Below are positions 8,076 through 19,402 of a DNA stretch of 64,000 bases, piece by piece; position 1 is the first letter of the stretch, and each line of letters starts with the position of its first letter. The stretch spans positions 85,356 through 149,355 of the forward strand of contig NZ_CALSFU010000016.1 of assembly GCF_943737005.1 (NCBI RefSeq), written 5' to 3'. The stretch comes from Achromobacter sp. Marseille-Q4962 (GTDB lineage: Bacteria; Pseudomonadota; Gammaproteobacteria; Burkholderiales; Burkholderiaceae_B). Under the pieces are notes generated by a model, which was not told where the DNA came from, ran no database searches, and worked only from the letters and a program-made list of their open reading frames with translations. Position numbers and translations under genes: made by a program.

Positions 8076-9332
8076 TCACAGACCAAGAAAAGGAAATTCC
8101 GGTTCGGGCGTCCGTCCGCTCAGCAGATCGGCCAATGCCCGGCCCGAGCCAACGCCCATCGTCCAGCCCAGCGTGCCGTGTCCCGTGTTGATATAGAGAT
8201 TCGGAATCCGGCTGCGCCCGATGATGGGCACGTTAGAAGGTGTGGACGGACGCAGGCCCGACCAGTAGCTGACGCGCTCGAAATCGAGCGCGTCGGGAAA
8301 GAGTTCGCGCGCCAGGCGCGTGAGCGCCTCGCAGCGCCCTGTGTTGAGGCTGCGGGAATAGCCCGACAGTTCGGCCGTGCCCGCCATGCGCAGGCGGTCG
8401 CCCAGCCGCGAGAACACCACCTTGTGGCTGCTGTCGGTAAGGCTGACCGTGGGCGCGGCCTGCGGCCGCAGCACCGGGAAGGTGGCCGAATAGCCCTTGG
8501 CCGGGTACACGTTGCAGGCGACGCCCAGCGGGCGCAGCAGATACGGGCTGAAGCTGCCCATCGCGACCACGTAGGCATCGGCCTGGATCTGTCCGTAGCG
8601 TCCGTCGGGCCCGATGATTTCCGCGCCCTGGACGCTGCCGCCCGCCGTGACGAGCCGGGTGACGCGGGTGTTGTAGCGGAATTCGACTCCCGCGCGTTCG
8701 CAATGGCCCGCCAGCGCCACCGTGAAGAGATGGACATCGCCGCTTTCGTCTTCGGGCGTGTAGTCGCCGCCCACGATGGTCTGGCGATGCGGCGCCAGCG
8801 CGGGCTCGATGGCGATGACTTCGTCGGCGGACACCACGCGCCGCTCGACGCCGAAGTCGCGCATCAGGCCGGCCGCGCGCTGGGAATTCTCGAATTCGCG
8901 GGAATCGCGGTAGAAATTGAGGATGCCGCGCTCGAGGTGGTCGTACTGGATGCCCAGCTCGGCGCGCATGCCGCGCAGCGTGGCGCGGCTGTACTCGGCC
9001 ATGCGCACCATGGCGCGGATGTTGGGCGCCAGGCGCCCGGGCAGGCATTCGCGCAGGAAGGCCAGCCCCCATTGCCATTGCCGCCAGTCGAGCTGCGGAC
9101 GGAAGAGCAGCGGCGCGTCGTCCTGGAACATCCATTTCAGCAGCTTGAGAGGCGCCTGCGGATTGGCCCAGGGCTCGGCATAGGACACCGAGATCTGCGC
9201 GCCGTTGGCCAGGCTGGTTTCCTGGGCGGGACCGGTGCAGCGATCGACCACGACGACATCATGGCCCGCCTGGCTCAGCCACCAGGCGCTGGAAACTCCG
9301 ATGATGCCGCTGCCCAATACCGCTACTTTCAT
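8076..9332 (-). CDS. dadA: D-amino acid dehydrogenase (FAD, DadA family)
   Basis: This is a 418 aa FAD-dependent oxidoreductase that oxidises D-amino acids to 2-oxo acids and passes electrons to the respiratory chain on the inner face of the membrane. The N-terminal dinucleotide fold is clear (VAVLGSGIIGVSSAWWLSQ, residues 3-21). SLANGAQISVSYAEPWANP near residues 41-59 is typical of DadA, and the C-terminal FAD-contact region reads GLRPSTPSNVPIIG and TGHGTLGWTMGVGSG. Length matches the E. coli protein (432 aa). No alanine racemase gene (dadX) is adjacent; instead an orphan ABC binding protein follows at 4 bases. The paralogue family is large, so the exact substrate is not fixed. Confidence 0.85.
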   Translation of the reverse strand: MKVAVLGSGIIGVSSAWWLSQAGHDVVVVDRCTGPAQETSLANGAQISVSYAEPWANPQAPLKLLKWMFQDDAPLLFRPQLDWRQWQWGLAFLRECLPGRLAPNIRAMVRMAEYSRATLRGMRAELGIQYDHLERGILNFYRDSREFENSQRAAGLMRDFGVERRVVSADEVIAIEPALAPHRQTIVGGDYTPEDESGDVHLFTVALAGHCERAGVEFRYNTRVTRLVTAGGSVQGAEIIGPDGRYGQIQADAYVVAMGSFSPYLLRPLGVACNVYPAKGYSATFPVLRPQAAPTVSLTDSSHKVVFSRLGDRLRMAGTAELSGYSRSLNTGRCEALTRLARELFPDALDFERVSYWSGLRPSTPSNVPIIGRSRIPNLYINTGHGTLGWTMGVGSGRALADLLSGRTPEPEFPFLGL

Positions 9333-9442
9333 GCCCGCATTGCTCCCTGCGCGCCGCCCGCGTCCGACCCGATGTCGTCGCCTGCCGGCAAGCCGCCGCT
9401 CAGATGACTCCAGAGTTTACCTTGCCGCCGGGCGCGCATCGT

Positions 9443-9475
9443 AAAAAAACGCTGCGCCGCCAAGGCGAGGCGCGT
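9443..9475 (-). terminator. Probable terminator of the flavoreductase gene
   Basis: Imperfect hairpin with outer arms AACGC and GCGTT and inner GC pairs (9448-9475), followed in the minus direction by seven T (A-run 9443-9449). It lies between the flavoreductase stop at 9530 and the dadA start at 9332. Confidence 0.6.
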
Positions 9476-9529
9476 TCGGGAAAAAGAGGGGCAGAGCCTG
9501 CGCCCGACGCCGGCTCGCGCCCGGGCGGC

Positions 9530-10576
9530 CTACGCCCCGGCCCGCGCCAGGTCGGCTTCCGAGGTGAAGGCATCGGCGTAGAACTCTTCGGCCGGCAGGC
9601 CGCAGTCCGTGCTGAACTCGCGCCGCGCCGCCTCCACCATGAGCGGCGTGCCGCAGGCGTACACCTGGTAGCCCGACAGGTCGGGAATATCGTGCATGAC
9701 CGCTTCGTGCACGAAGCCCGTGCGGCCGCTCCAGCCGTCTTCCTGCAGGGCGTCGGACACTACAGGCACGTACTTGAAATCGGGCAGCGTGTCGGCCCAG
9801 GACCGGGCCAGCGCGTGCATGTAGAGATCGCGCGGACGGCGGCCTCCCCAGTACAGCGCAACGGGGCGGCGGATGCCGGCGTGGATCATGTGCTCCACGA
9901 TGGCCTTGACAGGCGCGAAACCCGTGCCGCTGGCCAGCAGCACCACCGGCTTGTCGCTGTCTTCGCGCAGGAAGAACGAGCCGAACGGCCCTTCGAGCCG
10001 GAGGATCTCGCGTTCTTTCATCTGTGTCTCGCCCGCGCCGAAGACGTGGTCGGTGAAGACACCGCCCGGCATGTGGCGGATGTGCAGTTCGAGCGGGCTG
10101 CCGGTATGCGGCGCGCCCGCCATGGAATAGCTGCGGCGGCGGCCGTCTTTCAGGATGATCTCGATGTACTGCCCGGCGTAGTAGCGGAACTGCTCGGAGG
10201 CCGGCAATTGCAGCTTGAGCACCGTGACGTCGGGCGCCACGCGCTCCATGGCCTGCACGCGCGAGGGCAGCTTGCGGATCTGGATGTCGGAAGCCAGGCG
10301 CACTTCGGTGGATTCCAGCACCATGTCGGACGAGGGCCGGACCTGACAGAACAGCGTGTAGCCGGCGGCCAGCTCTTCGGGCGACAGCGCCTGCGCGGGA
10401 TACGGGCCTGCGTCGAACTCCCCGGACACCACCTTGCCCTTGCAGGAAGAGCAGGCGCCGTTGCGACAGCTATAGGGCAGCACGATGCCGGCCGCCAGGG
10501 CGGCGTCCAGCACGGTCTGGCCGGGTTCGACCTGGAACTGGTGCTTGCTGGGTTGGATGATGACCTGAAAGCTCAT
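9530..10576 (-). CDS. 2Fe-2S/FAD/NAD(P)H oxidoreductase (CDP-6-deoxy-glucoseen reductase-like)
   Basis: This is a 348 aa electron-transfer flavoprotein of the ferredoxin-NADP reductase class. The N-terminal plant-type ferredoxin domain has the Cys ligands C37, C42, C45 and C77 (SCRNGACSSC and LFCQ). The FAD domain carries RSYSMAGAPH near residue 150, and the NAD domain has ASGTGFAPVKAI near residue 230 and YACGTPLMV. This architecture is shared by AscD-type reductases and by the reductase parts of aromatic oxygenases. The start ATG 10576 directly precedes the ferredoxin domain; the longer open frame is a shadow of panD. No sugar-nucleotide or oxygenase gene is next to it, so the partner is unknown and the common 'glucoseen reductase' label should be read as homology only. 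Confidence 0.8.
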   Translation of the reverse strand: MSFQVIIQPSKHQFQVEPGQTVLDAALAAGIVLPYSCRNGACSSCKGKVVSGEFDAGPYPAQALSPEELAAGYTLFCQVRPSSDMVLESTEVRLASDIQIRKLPSRVQAMERVAPDVTVLKLQLPASEQFRYYAGQYIEIILKDGRRRSYSMAGAPHTGSPLELHIRHMPGGVFTDHVFGAGETQMKEREILRLEGPFGSFFLREDSDKPVVLLASGTGFAPVKAIVEHMIHAGIRRPVALYWGGRRPRDLYMHALARSWADTLPDFKYVPVVSDALQEDGWSGRTGFVHEAVMHDIPDLSGYQVYACGTPLMVEAARREFSTDCGLPAEEFYADAFTSEADLARAGA

Positions 10577-10644
10577 GATGAAACGGTTCGAGTGCGACGG
10601 CGCGCCGCCGGAACGTGTCCGCCCGCGCGCCGCCCGGCCCGGCG

Positions 10645-11013
10645 CTACGCCGGGAATTTGCGGATTTCCTTCACGCGGTTGGCCGCATCGACCAGCACCA
10701 CGCGGGGCTTGTGCGTGGCCGATTCTTCTTCCGACATCGGCCCGTAGGTGCAGATGATCATGTGATCGCCCACCTGCGCGCGGCGCGCCGCCGCGCCGTT
10801 GAGCGAAATGGCGCCGCTGCCGCGAGCCGCCTTGATGATGTAGGTGTCGAAGCGTTCGCCGTTGGTGACGTTGTAGAGTTCGATGCGTTCGAACTCGCGC
10901 ATGCCGGCAGCGTCCAGCAGGTCTTCGTCGATGCCGCACGAGCCCTCGTAGTGAAGGTCGGCTTCGGTGACCGTGACGCGGTGCAGCTTTGCCCGCAGCA
11001 TGATGCGTTGCAT
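10645..11013 (-). CDS. panD: Aspartate 1-decarboxylase precursor
   Basis: This is a 122 aa pyruvoyl-dependent enzyme that makes beta-alanine from L-aspartate for pantothenate and CoA synthesis. The self-cleavage site is in the expected place, Gly24-Ser25 (HYEGSCGID), where Ser25 becomes the pyruvoyl group. Other conserved parts are [16 protein letters not shown] at the N-terminus, [13 protein letters not shown] and [11 protein letters not shown]. The length is slightly below the E. coli protein (126 aa). ATG 11013 gives the standard N-terminus; the much longer open frame upstream is not coding. The neighbours are not pantothenate genes. Confidence 0.96.
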   Translation of the reverse strand: MQRIMLRAKLHRVTVTEADLHYEGSCGIDEDLLDAAGMREFERIELYNVTNGERFDTYIIKAARGSGAISLNGAAARRAQVGDHMIICTYGPMSEEESATHKPRVVLVDAANRVKEIRKFPA

Positions 11014-11228
11014 GGTGAAAAAAATCCTGGTTCGCGCTCCGGAACGCGACGTGTGCAAGAGGGATTGCAAAACGCCCGCGCATGGCGCGGCGCGCGCGGC
11101 GGCAGCCGGACCTGCCGCCGGAACCTCGTATTCTATAATTTTTGCCGCTGTGCCGAGGACGCGCGGCCGGCCGGAAACGGATGGCGCCCGCCCCTGCAAA
11201 CGTCCTGGCAGGCGCCTCCCGGCTCCCT

Positions 11229-12101
11229 TCAGAAGTCGAGCTCTATTTCGACCGGCGCGCCCACCTTCAGGCGCGCGCCCGCCGGCGCGTCCACGATCGC
11301 GTTCTGACCGAACACCACGCCGATATCCAGGCTGCGGTATGCCGCCAGGGTCTGCCCCGGCTCGACGTGGCGGATGCCCGTGTCCTGGTCGATGTCGGGC
11401 ATGGGACAGCGCGTGCAGGGCTTGACCAACGCCATGCGCACCCCCTGCGCTTCGATCATGGCCGTGTGGTCTTCCTCGTAGGCTTCCCAGCCGCCCTCGA
11501 TGACGATATTGGGGCGGAAGCGGTTCATGGGCACGGGCGCAACCCCTTTCTTCTCCAGGCGCGCGTTGAGATCGTCCAGCGAGGCCTGGTTGGCGATCAG
11601 CAGCGGGAAGCCGTCGGCGAAGCCGAAGAAGTGATCGCCGTCGAAAGCGGCCGCCAGCTCCGGGTGCGCATCGATCCAACGCGCCACCCAGTCCGGCTTG
11701 GCGGGACGGCGGGCCGCCTCGTCCACCTTGTAGAGCGCGCACGGCGCTTCGAGAAAGCGCGAGAACCACGCCGCCGCCTCCCCGCTTTCGCGGCGCGCCT
11801 GGAGGGTGTCGTTCCAGACGCCCACGGTCTCGGCGCCGGACCGCAGGCCCGAGCCGTCCAGCGACACTTCCAGGTCCGGCATGCCGGGCGCGGACACGCG
11901 CAGCACGCCGTCGGCCAGGGCCGGGCGGATGAGCGCCATGCGCGGCCATTGCCGCTGCGTCATGAAGCGCCCCTCCCCGGAAACCAGCATCCAGCGGCGG
12001 TCGCCGGCCAGCCCGGCGCGGTCGATGGCGGACTCCGCCAGCCCGATGCCGGCGCAGGATTTGATGGGATAGATGTGCAGGCTGAGGATGCGTGCGGACA
12101 T
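11229..12101 (-). CDS. MOSC domain protein (YcbX-like molybdenum-cofactor-binding family)
   Basis: This is a 290 aa protein with an N-terminal MOSC beta-barrel domain ([14 protein letters not shown], residues 6-19, and [11 protein letters not shown]) and a C-terminal MOSC domain (residues 120-290) that contains the cofactor cysteine in [12 protein letters not shown] near residue 228. Such proteins bind molybdenum cofactor and act in N-hydroxylated base or oxime reduction with a reductase partner. Unlike E. coli YcbX, there is no C-terminal 2Fe-2S ferredoxin domain; it stops after the MOSC fold. The separate 2Fe-2S flavoreductase downstream at 9.5-10.6 kb is a possible electron donor, but panD lies between them, so this is only a guess. 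Confidence 0.82.
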   Translation of the reverse strand: MSARILSLHIYPIKSCAGIGLAESAIDRAGLAGDRRWMLVSGEGRFMTQRQWPRMALIRPALADGVLRVSAPGMPDLEVSLDGSGLRSGAETVGVWNDTLQARRESGEAAAWFSRFLEAPCALYKVDEAARRPAKPDWVARWIDAHPELAAAFDGDHFFGFADGFPLLIANQASLDDLNARLEKKGVAPVPMNRFRPNIVIEGGWEAYEEDHTAMIEAQGVRMALVKPCTRCPMPDIDQDTGIRHVEPGQTLAAYRSLDIGVVFGQNAIVDAPAGARLKVGAPVEIELDF

Positions 12102-12269
12102 GGCGGCGCGGCGGCAGGAAGGAGAATGTCGCGCAGAGCATAGCAGAGCGCCGCCCCGGCGGGCGAGAACCCGCGACCGGAGCCGCCCCGCGATCGGAAG
12201 CGCGCCACGCGCCGCCCACGCTGCCGCGGGCTTGCTGCCGGCCTTGTTGCCTGGGGACTGTCCGGCGGC

Positions 12270-12309
12270 AAAAAAAGCCCGCGCCGGCCCAGGGGCCGTC
12301 GGCGCGGGC
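12270..12309 (-). terminator. Terminator of the ectoine operon
   Basis: Stem GCCCGCGCCG (12277-12286) and CGGCGCGGGC (12300-12309), followed in the minus direction by a T-run (A-run 12270-12276). It lies 15 bases past the ectD stop. Confidence 0.9.
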
Positions 12310-12323
12310 CGCGGGCAATGGCT

Positions 12324-13250
12324 TCAGCCGCCCACCAGCTTCAGCTTGTCCAGCGGCATGACCGGCTTGAAGGTCTTGCGCGTCGCGATGTACTCGGGAC
12401 GCGGCGACAGGCCGTACTTCGGATCGTCCAGCCTGTTTTCCACGCTGTTGTAGACCATGAAGACGTTGGCGCGCGGCCATGGCGAGATGTTGCTGTTGGA
12501 GCCGTGCATGGTGTTGCAGTCGAAAAACACCACGGACCCGGCCTTGGCCGTCATGGAACGGATGCCGCCCTGCTCGACCAGCAGTTGCAGGCTCACGGGA
12601 TCGGGCACGCCGTATTCCTGCTTCTTGAGCGACTGCTTGTAATGCTCATTGGGCGTTTCGCCCACGCAGGAAATGAACTGGCGGTGCGATCCCGGCACCA
12701 GCATCAGCGGGCCGTTGCACTCGTTGTTGTCGGTGAGCAGCACCGAGCAGCTCAACGCGCGCATGGACGGCATGCCGTCTTCCACGTGCCAGGTCTCGAA
12801 ATCCGAGTGCCAGTAGAACTCCTTGCCCTTGAAGCCGGGCTTCATGTTGGCGCGCGACTGGTGGATGTAGACCTCGGAACCGAGAATCTGGCGCGCCGCG
12901 TTCGCCAGGCGCGGGTCGCGCGTCAGCCGCGCGAGCACCGGGTTGAGCACGTGCACCATGAAAATGGACCGCACGGCGTTGCTGCCGGGCTCGGTGATGG
13001 CTTCCTCGCGGCGCACGATGGACGGGTCGCGCGTCATGCGCTCGACTTCGGACGAGAGCGCGCGCACTTCTTCCTCGGAGAACAGGTTCTCGATCAGCAG
13101 GAAGCCGTCGCGCTCGTAGGCCTGCACCTGCCCGGCGGTCAGGGCGTCGGCGTACTTGCCTTCGCCGTAGACCACGGGATCCTGGCGGGAGATGATGGCG
13201 GAGCTTCGATCCGTACGGGACGCGTACGGATCCTGTGCCGTTGAGATCAT
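12324..13250 (-). CDS. ectD: Ectoine 5-hydroxylase
   Basis: This is a 308 aa non-haem iron(II)/2-oxoglutarate dioxygenase that converts ectoine to 5-hydroxyectoine in the cytoplasm. The signature [15 protein letters not shown] near residues 142-156 supplies the first His and the Asp of the iron triad; the last His is in [10 protein letters not shown] near residue 246. The N-terminal DPYASRTD segment is common in EctD. ATG 13250 was chosen because it gives the usual N-terminus; a longer open frame through ectC is a shadow. It is the last gene of ectR-A-B-C-D and is followed by a strong terminator. Confidence 0.96.
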   Translation of the reverse strand: MISTAQDPYASRTDRSSAIISRQDPVVYGEGKYADALTAGQVQAYERDGFLLIENLFSEEEVRALSSEVERMTRDPSIVRREEAITEPGSNAVRSIFMVHVLNPVLARLTRDPRLANAARQILGSEVYIHQSRANMKPGFKGKEFYWHSDFETWHVEDGMPSMRALSCSVLLTDNNECNGPLMLVPGSHRQFISCVGETPNEHYKQSLKKQEYGVPDPVSLQLLVEQGGIRSMTAKAGSVVFFDCNTMHGSNSNISPWPRANVFMVYNSVENRLDDPKYGLSPRPEYIATRKTFKPVMPLDKLKLVGG

Positions 13251-13267
13251 GAGTACCTCCTTGATGT

Positions 13268-13669
13268 TCAGGCCGCGGCGGCTTCTTCGGGCAGCGCGTA
13301 GACGCCGTGCTCGTCGTGCACTTCCTGTCCGGTAAGCGGCGGGTTGAATACGCAGATGACGCGCAGCGGCTCCTTGCCGCCGCATAGCCAGTGCTCGTCG
13401 TGTTCGTTCAGGGCATACACCACGCCCGGGCCCAGTTCGTACTTCTTGCCGTCGGCCACGGTTTCGATGGAGCCGTCGCCTTCGATGCACCACACCGCCT
13501 CGAGATGGTTCTTGTAGTGGATGTGGGTACGCCCACCGGGAAAGATCGTGGTTTCGTGGAACGAAAAGCCCATGCCGTCCTTCTTCAGCAGCACGCGGCG
13601 GCTGACCCAGGTGTCGGTGCGGACTTCGTCCGGCGTTCCAATCACGTCCTTGACGTTGCGTACGATCAT
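13268..13669 (-). CDS. ectC: L-ectoine synthase
   Basis: This is a 133 aa cupin enzyme that cyclises N-gamma-acetyl-L-2,4-diaminobutyrate to ectoine. MIVRNVKDVIGT at the N-terminus, FSFHETTIFPGGRTHIHYKN and EAVWCIEGDGSIE are the expected EctC motifs. The metal-binding cupin residues fall in the EAVWCIEG and HDEHWL stretches. The start overlaps the ectB stop as ATGA, showing tight translational coupling. Length matches the family (about 130 aa). Confidence 0.97.
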   Translation of the reverse strand: MIVRNVKDVIGTPDEVRTDTWVSRRVLLKKDGMGFSFHETTIFPGGRTHIHYKNHLEAVWCIEGDGSIETVADGKKYELGPGVVYALNEHDEHWLCGGKEPLRVICVFNPPLTGQEVHDEHGVYALPEEAAAA

Positions 13670-14973
13670 CGGCGGTTTCCTCCAAATTTGAGAATGCGGG
13701 CGGATTGCCCATCTTCGGCCAGCGCTTCGGCCACGCTGGCCTCGATCACGTCCAGGCCCTTGCCCAGCAGCGCTTCCTCGATGGTGAGCGCGGGCAGCAG
13801 CTTCAGCACCTCGTCGTGCGCGCCCGAGGTCTCGATCACCACGCCTTTCTTGAAGGCGCAGGCGGCGATGCGGTTGGCGAGCGCGTGGTCGCCGTTGCAG
13901 ACCAGGCCCTGGATCAGGCCGCGGCCGCGCACCGACAGACCGGCGTTGGGGTAGCTGTGGGCCAGGTTTTCCAGCCAGTCGCGCACCATGCGCTCCTTGC
14001 GCTGGATTTCCGCGGTGAACGCGGTGTTGGTCCAGTAGGTTTCCAGCGCCTGGGTCGCGGTCACGAAGGCCAGGTTGTTGCCGCGGAAGGTGCCGCTGTG
14101 CGCGCCGGGCTTCCAGACGTCCAGCTCGGGCTTCATCAGCACCAGGGACATGGGCAGGCCGAAGCCCGACAGCGACTTGGACAGCGTGATGATGTCCGGC
14201 CGGATGCCGGCGGCCTCGAAGCTGAAGAACGTGCCGGTGCGGCCGCAACCGACCTGGATGTCGTCCACGATGAGCAGCATGTCGTGGCGCTGGCACAGCT
14301 TTTCCAGCTCCTTGAGCCAGCGCAGCGTCGCCACGTTCACTCCGCCCTCGCCCTGCACCGTCTCCACGATGACCGCCGCCGGCTTGTCCAGGCCGCTGCT
14401 GGGATCGTCCAGCATGCGCTCGAAATAGGACATGGTGTCCACGTCGGGGCCGAAATAGCCGTCATAGGGCATGAAGGTGGTGTTGGCCAGCGGGTAGCCC
14501 GAGGCGTCGCGGAACTTCATGTTGGCGGTGGCGGCCAGGGAGCCGCCGCTCACGCCGTGAAAGCCGTGGGTGAACGATACGATGTTGGGGCGCCCCTTGA
14601 CCTGGCGCGCGATCTTCAGCGCGGCTTCCACGGCATTGGTGCCGGTGGGGCCGGTGAACTGCAGCGTGTACTTCCAGTTGCGCGGCTTGAGCAGCACGCG
14701 GTCCACGGTTTCGAGGAAGCGCTTCTTCGCGCTGGTGGCCATGTCCAGCCCGTGCACGACGCCGTCGGCCTGCATGTACTCCAGCAGCTTTTCCTTGAAA
14801 ACCGGGTTGTTGTGGCCGTAGTTCAGCGTGCCGGCCCCGCTGAAGAAGTCGATGTATTCGGCGCCGTCTTCGTCGATGAGCGTGGAACCGCGGGCCTGGT
14901 TGAAAATCACGGGGAAGGACCGGATATACCCCCGCACCTCCGACTCCATCCTGTCAAAAATTTTCAGATCCAT
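13666..14973 (-). CDS. ectB: Diaminobutyrate--2-oxoglutarate transaminase
   Basis: This is a 435 aa class-III PLP aminotransferase that makes L-2,4-diaminobutyrate from aspartate semialdehyde, with glutamate as donor. The PLP lysine is in IITLSKSLSGFGLP near residue 264, and the cofactor-contact segment VDDIQVGCGRTG lies near residue 240. Start ATG 14973 (MDLKIFDRMESEVRGY) was chosen over an in-frame start 18 bases upstream because a strong Shine-Dalgarno (AGGGAGGAC, 14979-14987) sits right before it and the upstream start would overlap it. It overlaps ectC by ATGA. Confidence 0.97.
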   Translation of the reverse strand: MDLKIFDRMESEVRGYIRSFPVIFNQARGSTLIDEDGAEYIDFFSGAGTLNYGHNNPVFKEKLLEYMQADGVVHGLDMATSAKKRFLETVDRVLLKPRNWKYTLQFTGPTGTNAVEAALKIARQVKGRPNIVSFTHGFHGVSGGSLAATANMKFRDASGYPLANTTFMPYDGYFGPDVDTMSYFERMLDDPSSGLDKPAAVIVETVQGEGGVNVATLRWLKELEKLCQRHDMLLIVDDIQVGCGRTGTFFSFEAAGIRPDIITLSKSLSGFGLPMSLVLMKPELDVWKPGAHSGTFRGNNLAFVTATQALETYWTNTAFTAEIQRKERMVRDWLENLAHSYPNAGLSVRGRGLIQGLVCNGDHALANRIAACAFKKGVVIETSGAHDEVLKLLPALTIEEALLGKGLDVIEASVAEALAEDGQSARILKFGGNRR

Positions 14974-15097
14974 GAATAGTCCTCCCTTCATCTCATGAGT
15001 TGACGGACGGCCAGCCGCCTCCGGCCGCGGGCATGCGCCGCCAGACAGGCTGTGGAACCGTCGCGGTTATTTACCCGGCCGCAGGGCCCGGCCCGCT

Positions 15098-15658
15098 TCA
15101 GGAAGCGGGCAAGGCAAAGGGGCCGATCTTCAGCAACATCTCGTCGTCATGGTCCGCGCCCCCGAACATCTGCCGGTCGAAGAACGGCTGCTCGGAAACG
15201 TGGGCGCCCAGTTCGGCGGCCAGGCCGGTAAAACTGCGGCGCGAGGCCATGTTGTCGGGCCCCACCGTGGTTTCAAGATGGCGGACATGCCGCAGCGATT
15301 CGCGTTGCAAGAGCGCTCGCAGCATGGCGCGGGCCAATCGCTGGCCCCGTGCGCGGGCGTGCACCGCGACCTGCCAGACGAAAAGCACGTCGGACCGGCC
15401 GGGAGGCACATAAGCGGAGATAAAACCGTCGATGCGTCCGCCCATGCTTTCGGCGACGACGCAGGTGTCGCGGAAATGCTCGGCCAGGAGCAGATACGCG
15501 TAGAGGGAATTGAGGTCGAGTGGCGGGCACTCGGAAATGAGCTGGTGGATCGCGGCGCCGTCTTTGCGGCCGGGAGGACGCATGGTGTGCGTCTTGCTGC
15601 CCGCCGCCGGCGCCACGGCACTTGAGATCGTGTGCGCGTTCAGTTCGTGTGTTCTCAT
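15098..15658 (-). CDS. ectA: L-2,4-diaminobutyric acid acetyltransferase
   Basis: This is a 186 aa GNAT acetyltransferase that transfers acetyl from acetyl-CoA to the gamma-amino group of diaminobutyrate. The acetyl-CoA loop is [19 protein letters not shown] near residues 100-118, and [15 protein letters not shown] near residues 129-143 is typical of EctA. ATG 15658 overlaps the ectR stop as ATGA. The longer open frame upstream runs through ectR and is not coding. There is a gap of about 125 bases to ectB, longer than the other junctions. Confidence 0.95.
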   Translation of the reverse strand: MRTHELNAHTISSAVAPAAGSKTHTMRPPGRKDGAAIHQLISECPPLDLNSLYAYLLLAEHFRDTCVVAESMGGRIDGFISAYVPPGRSDVLFVWQVAVHARARGQRLARAMLRALLQRESLRHVRHLETTVGPDNMASRRSFTGLAAELGAHVSEQPFFDRQMFGGADHDDEMLLKIGPFALPAS

Positions 15659-16203
15659 ACGACCAATCCAGATTCGGGAGGCGCGCCGCCAGTGGGCACC
15701 TCGAGTATGGGCGACGCGGGGTCGCCGTGCGCATCGGCCGCCTGGCCTTCCTGCTCCATGAGGGCGACGATGCGTTCCAGGGACAAGGTAATCGTGGCCT
15801 GCTCCAGTTCGGGCAGGGCGTTCAGGGCGTCGGCCAGGTGCTTCTGCAGCGGCGACGGCGCACCCCGGGCCAGCTCGCGGCCCGCGTCGGTGGCGGTCAC
15901 GAATACGATGCGGCGGTCTTCCCGGCCGCGCTCGCGCCGGATCAGCCCCTTGTCTTCGAGCCGGTCCAGGATGCCCACCACGGTGCTCGGACTGACGTGG
16001 ATCTCGCGGCTGATGGCCGTGGCGGTGAGCGGTCCGTTGGCGATCACCGTGCGCAGGCACATGAGCTGCGGCGCGGTGATGTGGCTCACGGCGGACAACT
16101 GCCGCGAATGCAGCGCAATCGAGCGCGTGATGCGGCGCAGCGCGCGCAATATGCGCAGGTCGTACTGCTGTGAAGCCGGGTCCGGATTCGCTACGTCAGT
16201 CAT
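15655..16203 (-). CDS. ectR: MarR-family regulator of the ectoine genes (EctR)
   Basis: This is a 182 aa winged-helix regulator of the MarR family, the first gene of the ectoine operon. The core reads [14 protein letters not shown], then the recognition region [25 protein letters not shown] near residues 71-95 and the wing [14 protein letters not shown]. EctR proteins of methylotrophs repress their own ect operons, and this placement fits the same role. Start ATG 16203 was chosen; a TTG at 16227 or ATG at 16218 would also be in frame, and the Shine-Dalgarno evidence does not decide. Its promoter region just upstream carries overlapping dyads that are the obvious operator. Confidence 0.9.
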   Translation of the reverse strand: MTDVANPDPASQQYDLRILRALRRITRSIALHSRQLSAVSHITAPQLMCLRTVIANGPLTATAISREIHVSPSTVVGILDRLEDKGLIRRERGREDRRIVFVTATDAGRELARGAPSPLQKHLADALNALPELEQATITLSLERIVALMEQEGQAADAHGDPASPILEVPTGGAPPESGLVV

Positions 16204-16227
16204 GGTGAATAAAAGCATCAGGATCAA

Positions 16228-16272
16228 ATGATTTCAACTCAAATCATATGCGCCATATAGATTTGAGTCAAA
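16228..16272 (-). promoter_or_regulatory. ectR-ectABCD promoter with overlapping operator dyads
   Basis: On the minus strand TTGACT (16266-16271), a 17-base spacer and TATGAT (16243-16248) form a near-consensus sigma-70 promoter. Two dyads overlap it: ACTCAAATC (16237-16245) with GATTTGAGT (16260-16268), a perfect 9-base inverted repeat, and ATGATTT (16228-16234) with AAATCAT (16241-16247), which share the AAATC half site. TTTGAGTCAAA (16262-16272) is a third palindrome over the -35. This is the expected layout for repression by EctR. Confidence 0.82.
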
Positions 16273-16361
16273 CAAAATTGCCGGAACAATGCGTGAAAAT
16301 GCACGCAAGTTAACGAAAGATCGCGCCAGCATGCAGTTTTTTACATTTTGGCCAGACAAAT

Positions 16362-16390
16362 AAAAAGCCCGCCCCCGGCACAGGGCGGGC
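16362..16390 (-). terminator. Terminator of parC
   Basis: Perfect stem GCCCGCCC (16367-16374) and GGGCGGGC (16383-16390), followed in the minus direction by T5 (A-run 16362-16366). It lies 51 bases past the parC stop. Confidence 0.88.
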
Positions 16391-16440
16391 TCGGGTCGCG
16401 AGGCCCTGGCCATAGGGGCCCGCGCCGCTGGGCGCTATTC

Positions 16441-18771
<2,331 letters not shown>

Positions 18772-18808
18772 GATGGATTCAGATAGACGATATCGTTCGG
18801 AAAGGCCG

Positions 18809-19402
18809 TCAGGCCCCGGCCCCCGCCAGGCGCGTGTCGGCAACGTGCGCGCGCATCTGCTCGCGCACCGCCCGCAGCGTGGCCTCGTTCTGCCCGCGCT
18901 TGGGGATGATGACGCCCTGCTGCGTGCCGAGCAGCACGTAGAGATGTTCCGGCGTCTCCTCCACGCGCTTGATGGCGTCCCACTCCATGCGGCCGGAGGC
19001 CGAGCCGGTAGCGTCGTCGATGCCCTCGGGCCCGAAATCGAGCTGGTGGCGCCCCAGGAACATGCCGTCGGACTGGCGGGAAACCATGCGCCGCGTATTC
19101 ATGCGCACCAGCGGCGGCAGCAGGAACTCGTAGGCCGCGGCCAGCAGGGCCAGGATGCCCAGGCCCACCGCCAGCCCCTCGGCGTAGGTGGGCAGCATGC
19201 GGCCCCAGTCGGGGCCGCCCGGGCCCCAGGTCTGCCATGCCAGGTACGCGAACAGCACCACGATCATCACGATGGCGAAACGCAGGTGCGAGCGGAACCG
19301 GCGGTTGCGCAGGTCCGGGCGCTTGTACACGTAGACGGCGAATTCGGCGTAGTCGTCGGCGGTGAGATCGACGACCATGCGCGCGGGTGCGGGATGGGCC
19401 AT
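18809..19402 (-). CDS. YcxB-like membrane protein between parE and parC
   Basis: This is a 197 aa protein of unknown function. Two hydrophobic segments (about residues 43-62, [20 protein letters not shown], and 76-100, [21 protein letters not shown]) are followed by a soluble C-terminal part (residues 105-197) that resembles YcxB-like domains: [30 protein letters not shown] and an IPKRG motif. ATG 19402 overlaps the parE stop as ATGA, so it is translationally coupled to parE. Nothing in it suggests a topoisomerase role, and the coupling may only reflect operon compaction. The YcxB call comes from the pattern 'W-x-x-I-x-x-V-x-E-x-x-x-x-L-Y-V' plus the topology. Confidence 0.72.
   Translation of the reverse strand: MAHPAPARMVVDLTADDYAEFAVYVYKRPDLRNRRFRSHLRFAIVMIVVLFAYLAWQTWGPGGPDWGRMLPTYAEGLAVGLGILALLAAAYEFLLPPLVRMNTRRMVSRQSDGMFLGRHQLDFGPEGIDDATGSASGRMEWDAIKRVEETPEHLYVLLGTQQGVIIPKRGQNEATLRAVREQMRAHVADTRLAGAGA

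Noticed and set aside
10645..12480. A 611-codon minus open frame joining the MOSC region to panD.
   Set aside because: Only the last 122 codons read as PanD; the rest is Arg/Ala-rich nonsense over the MOSC gene.
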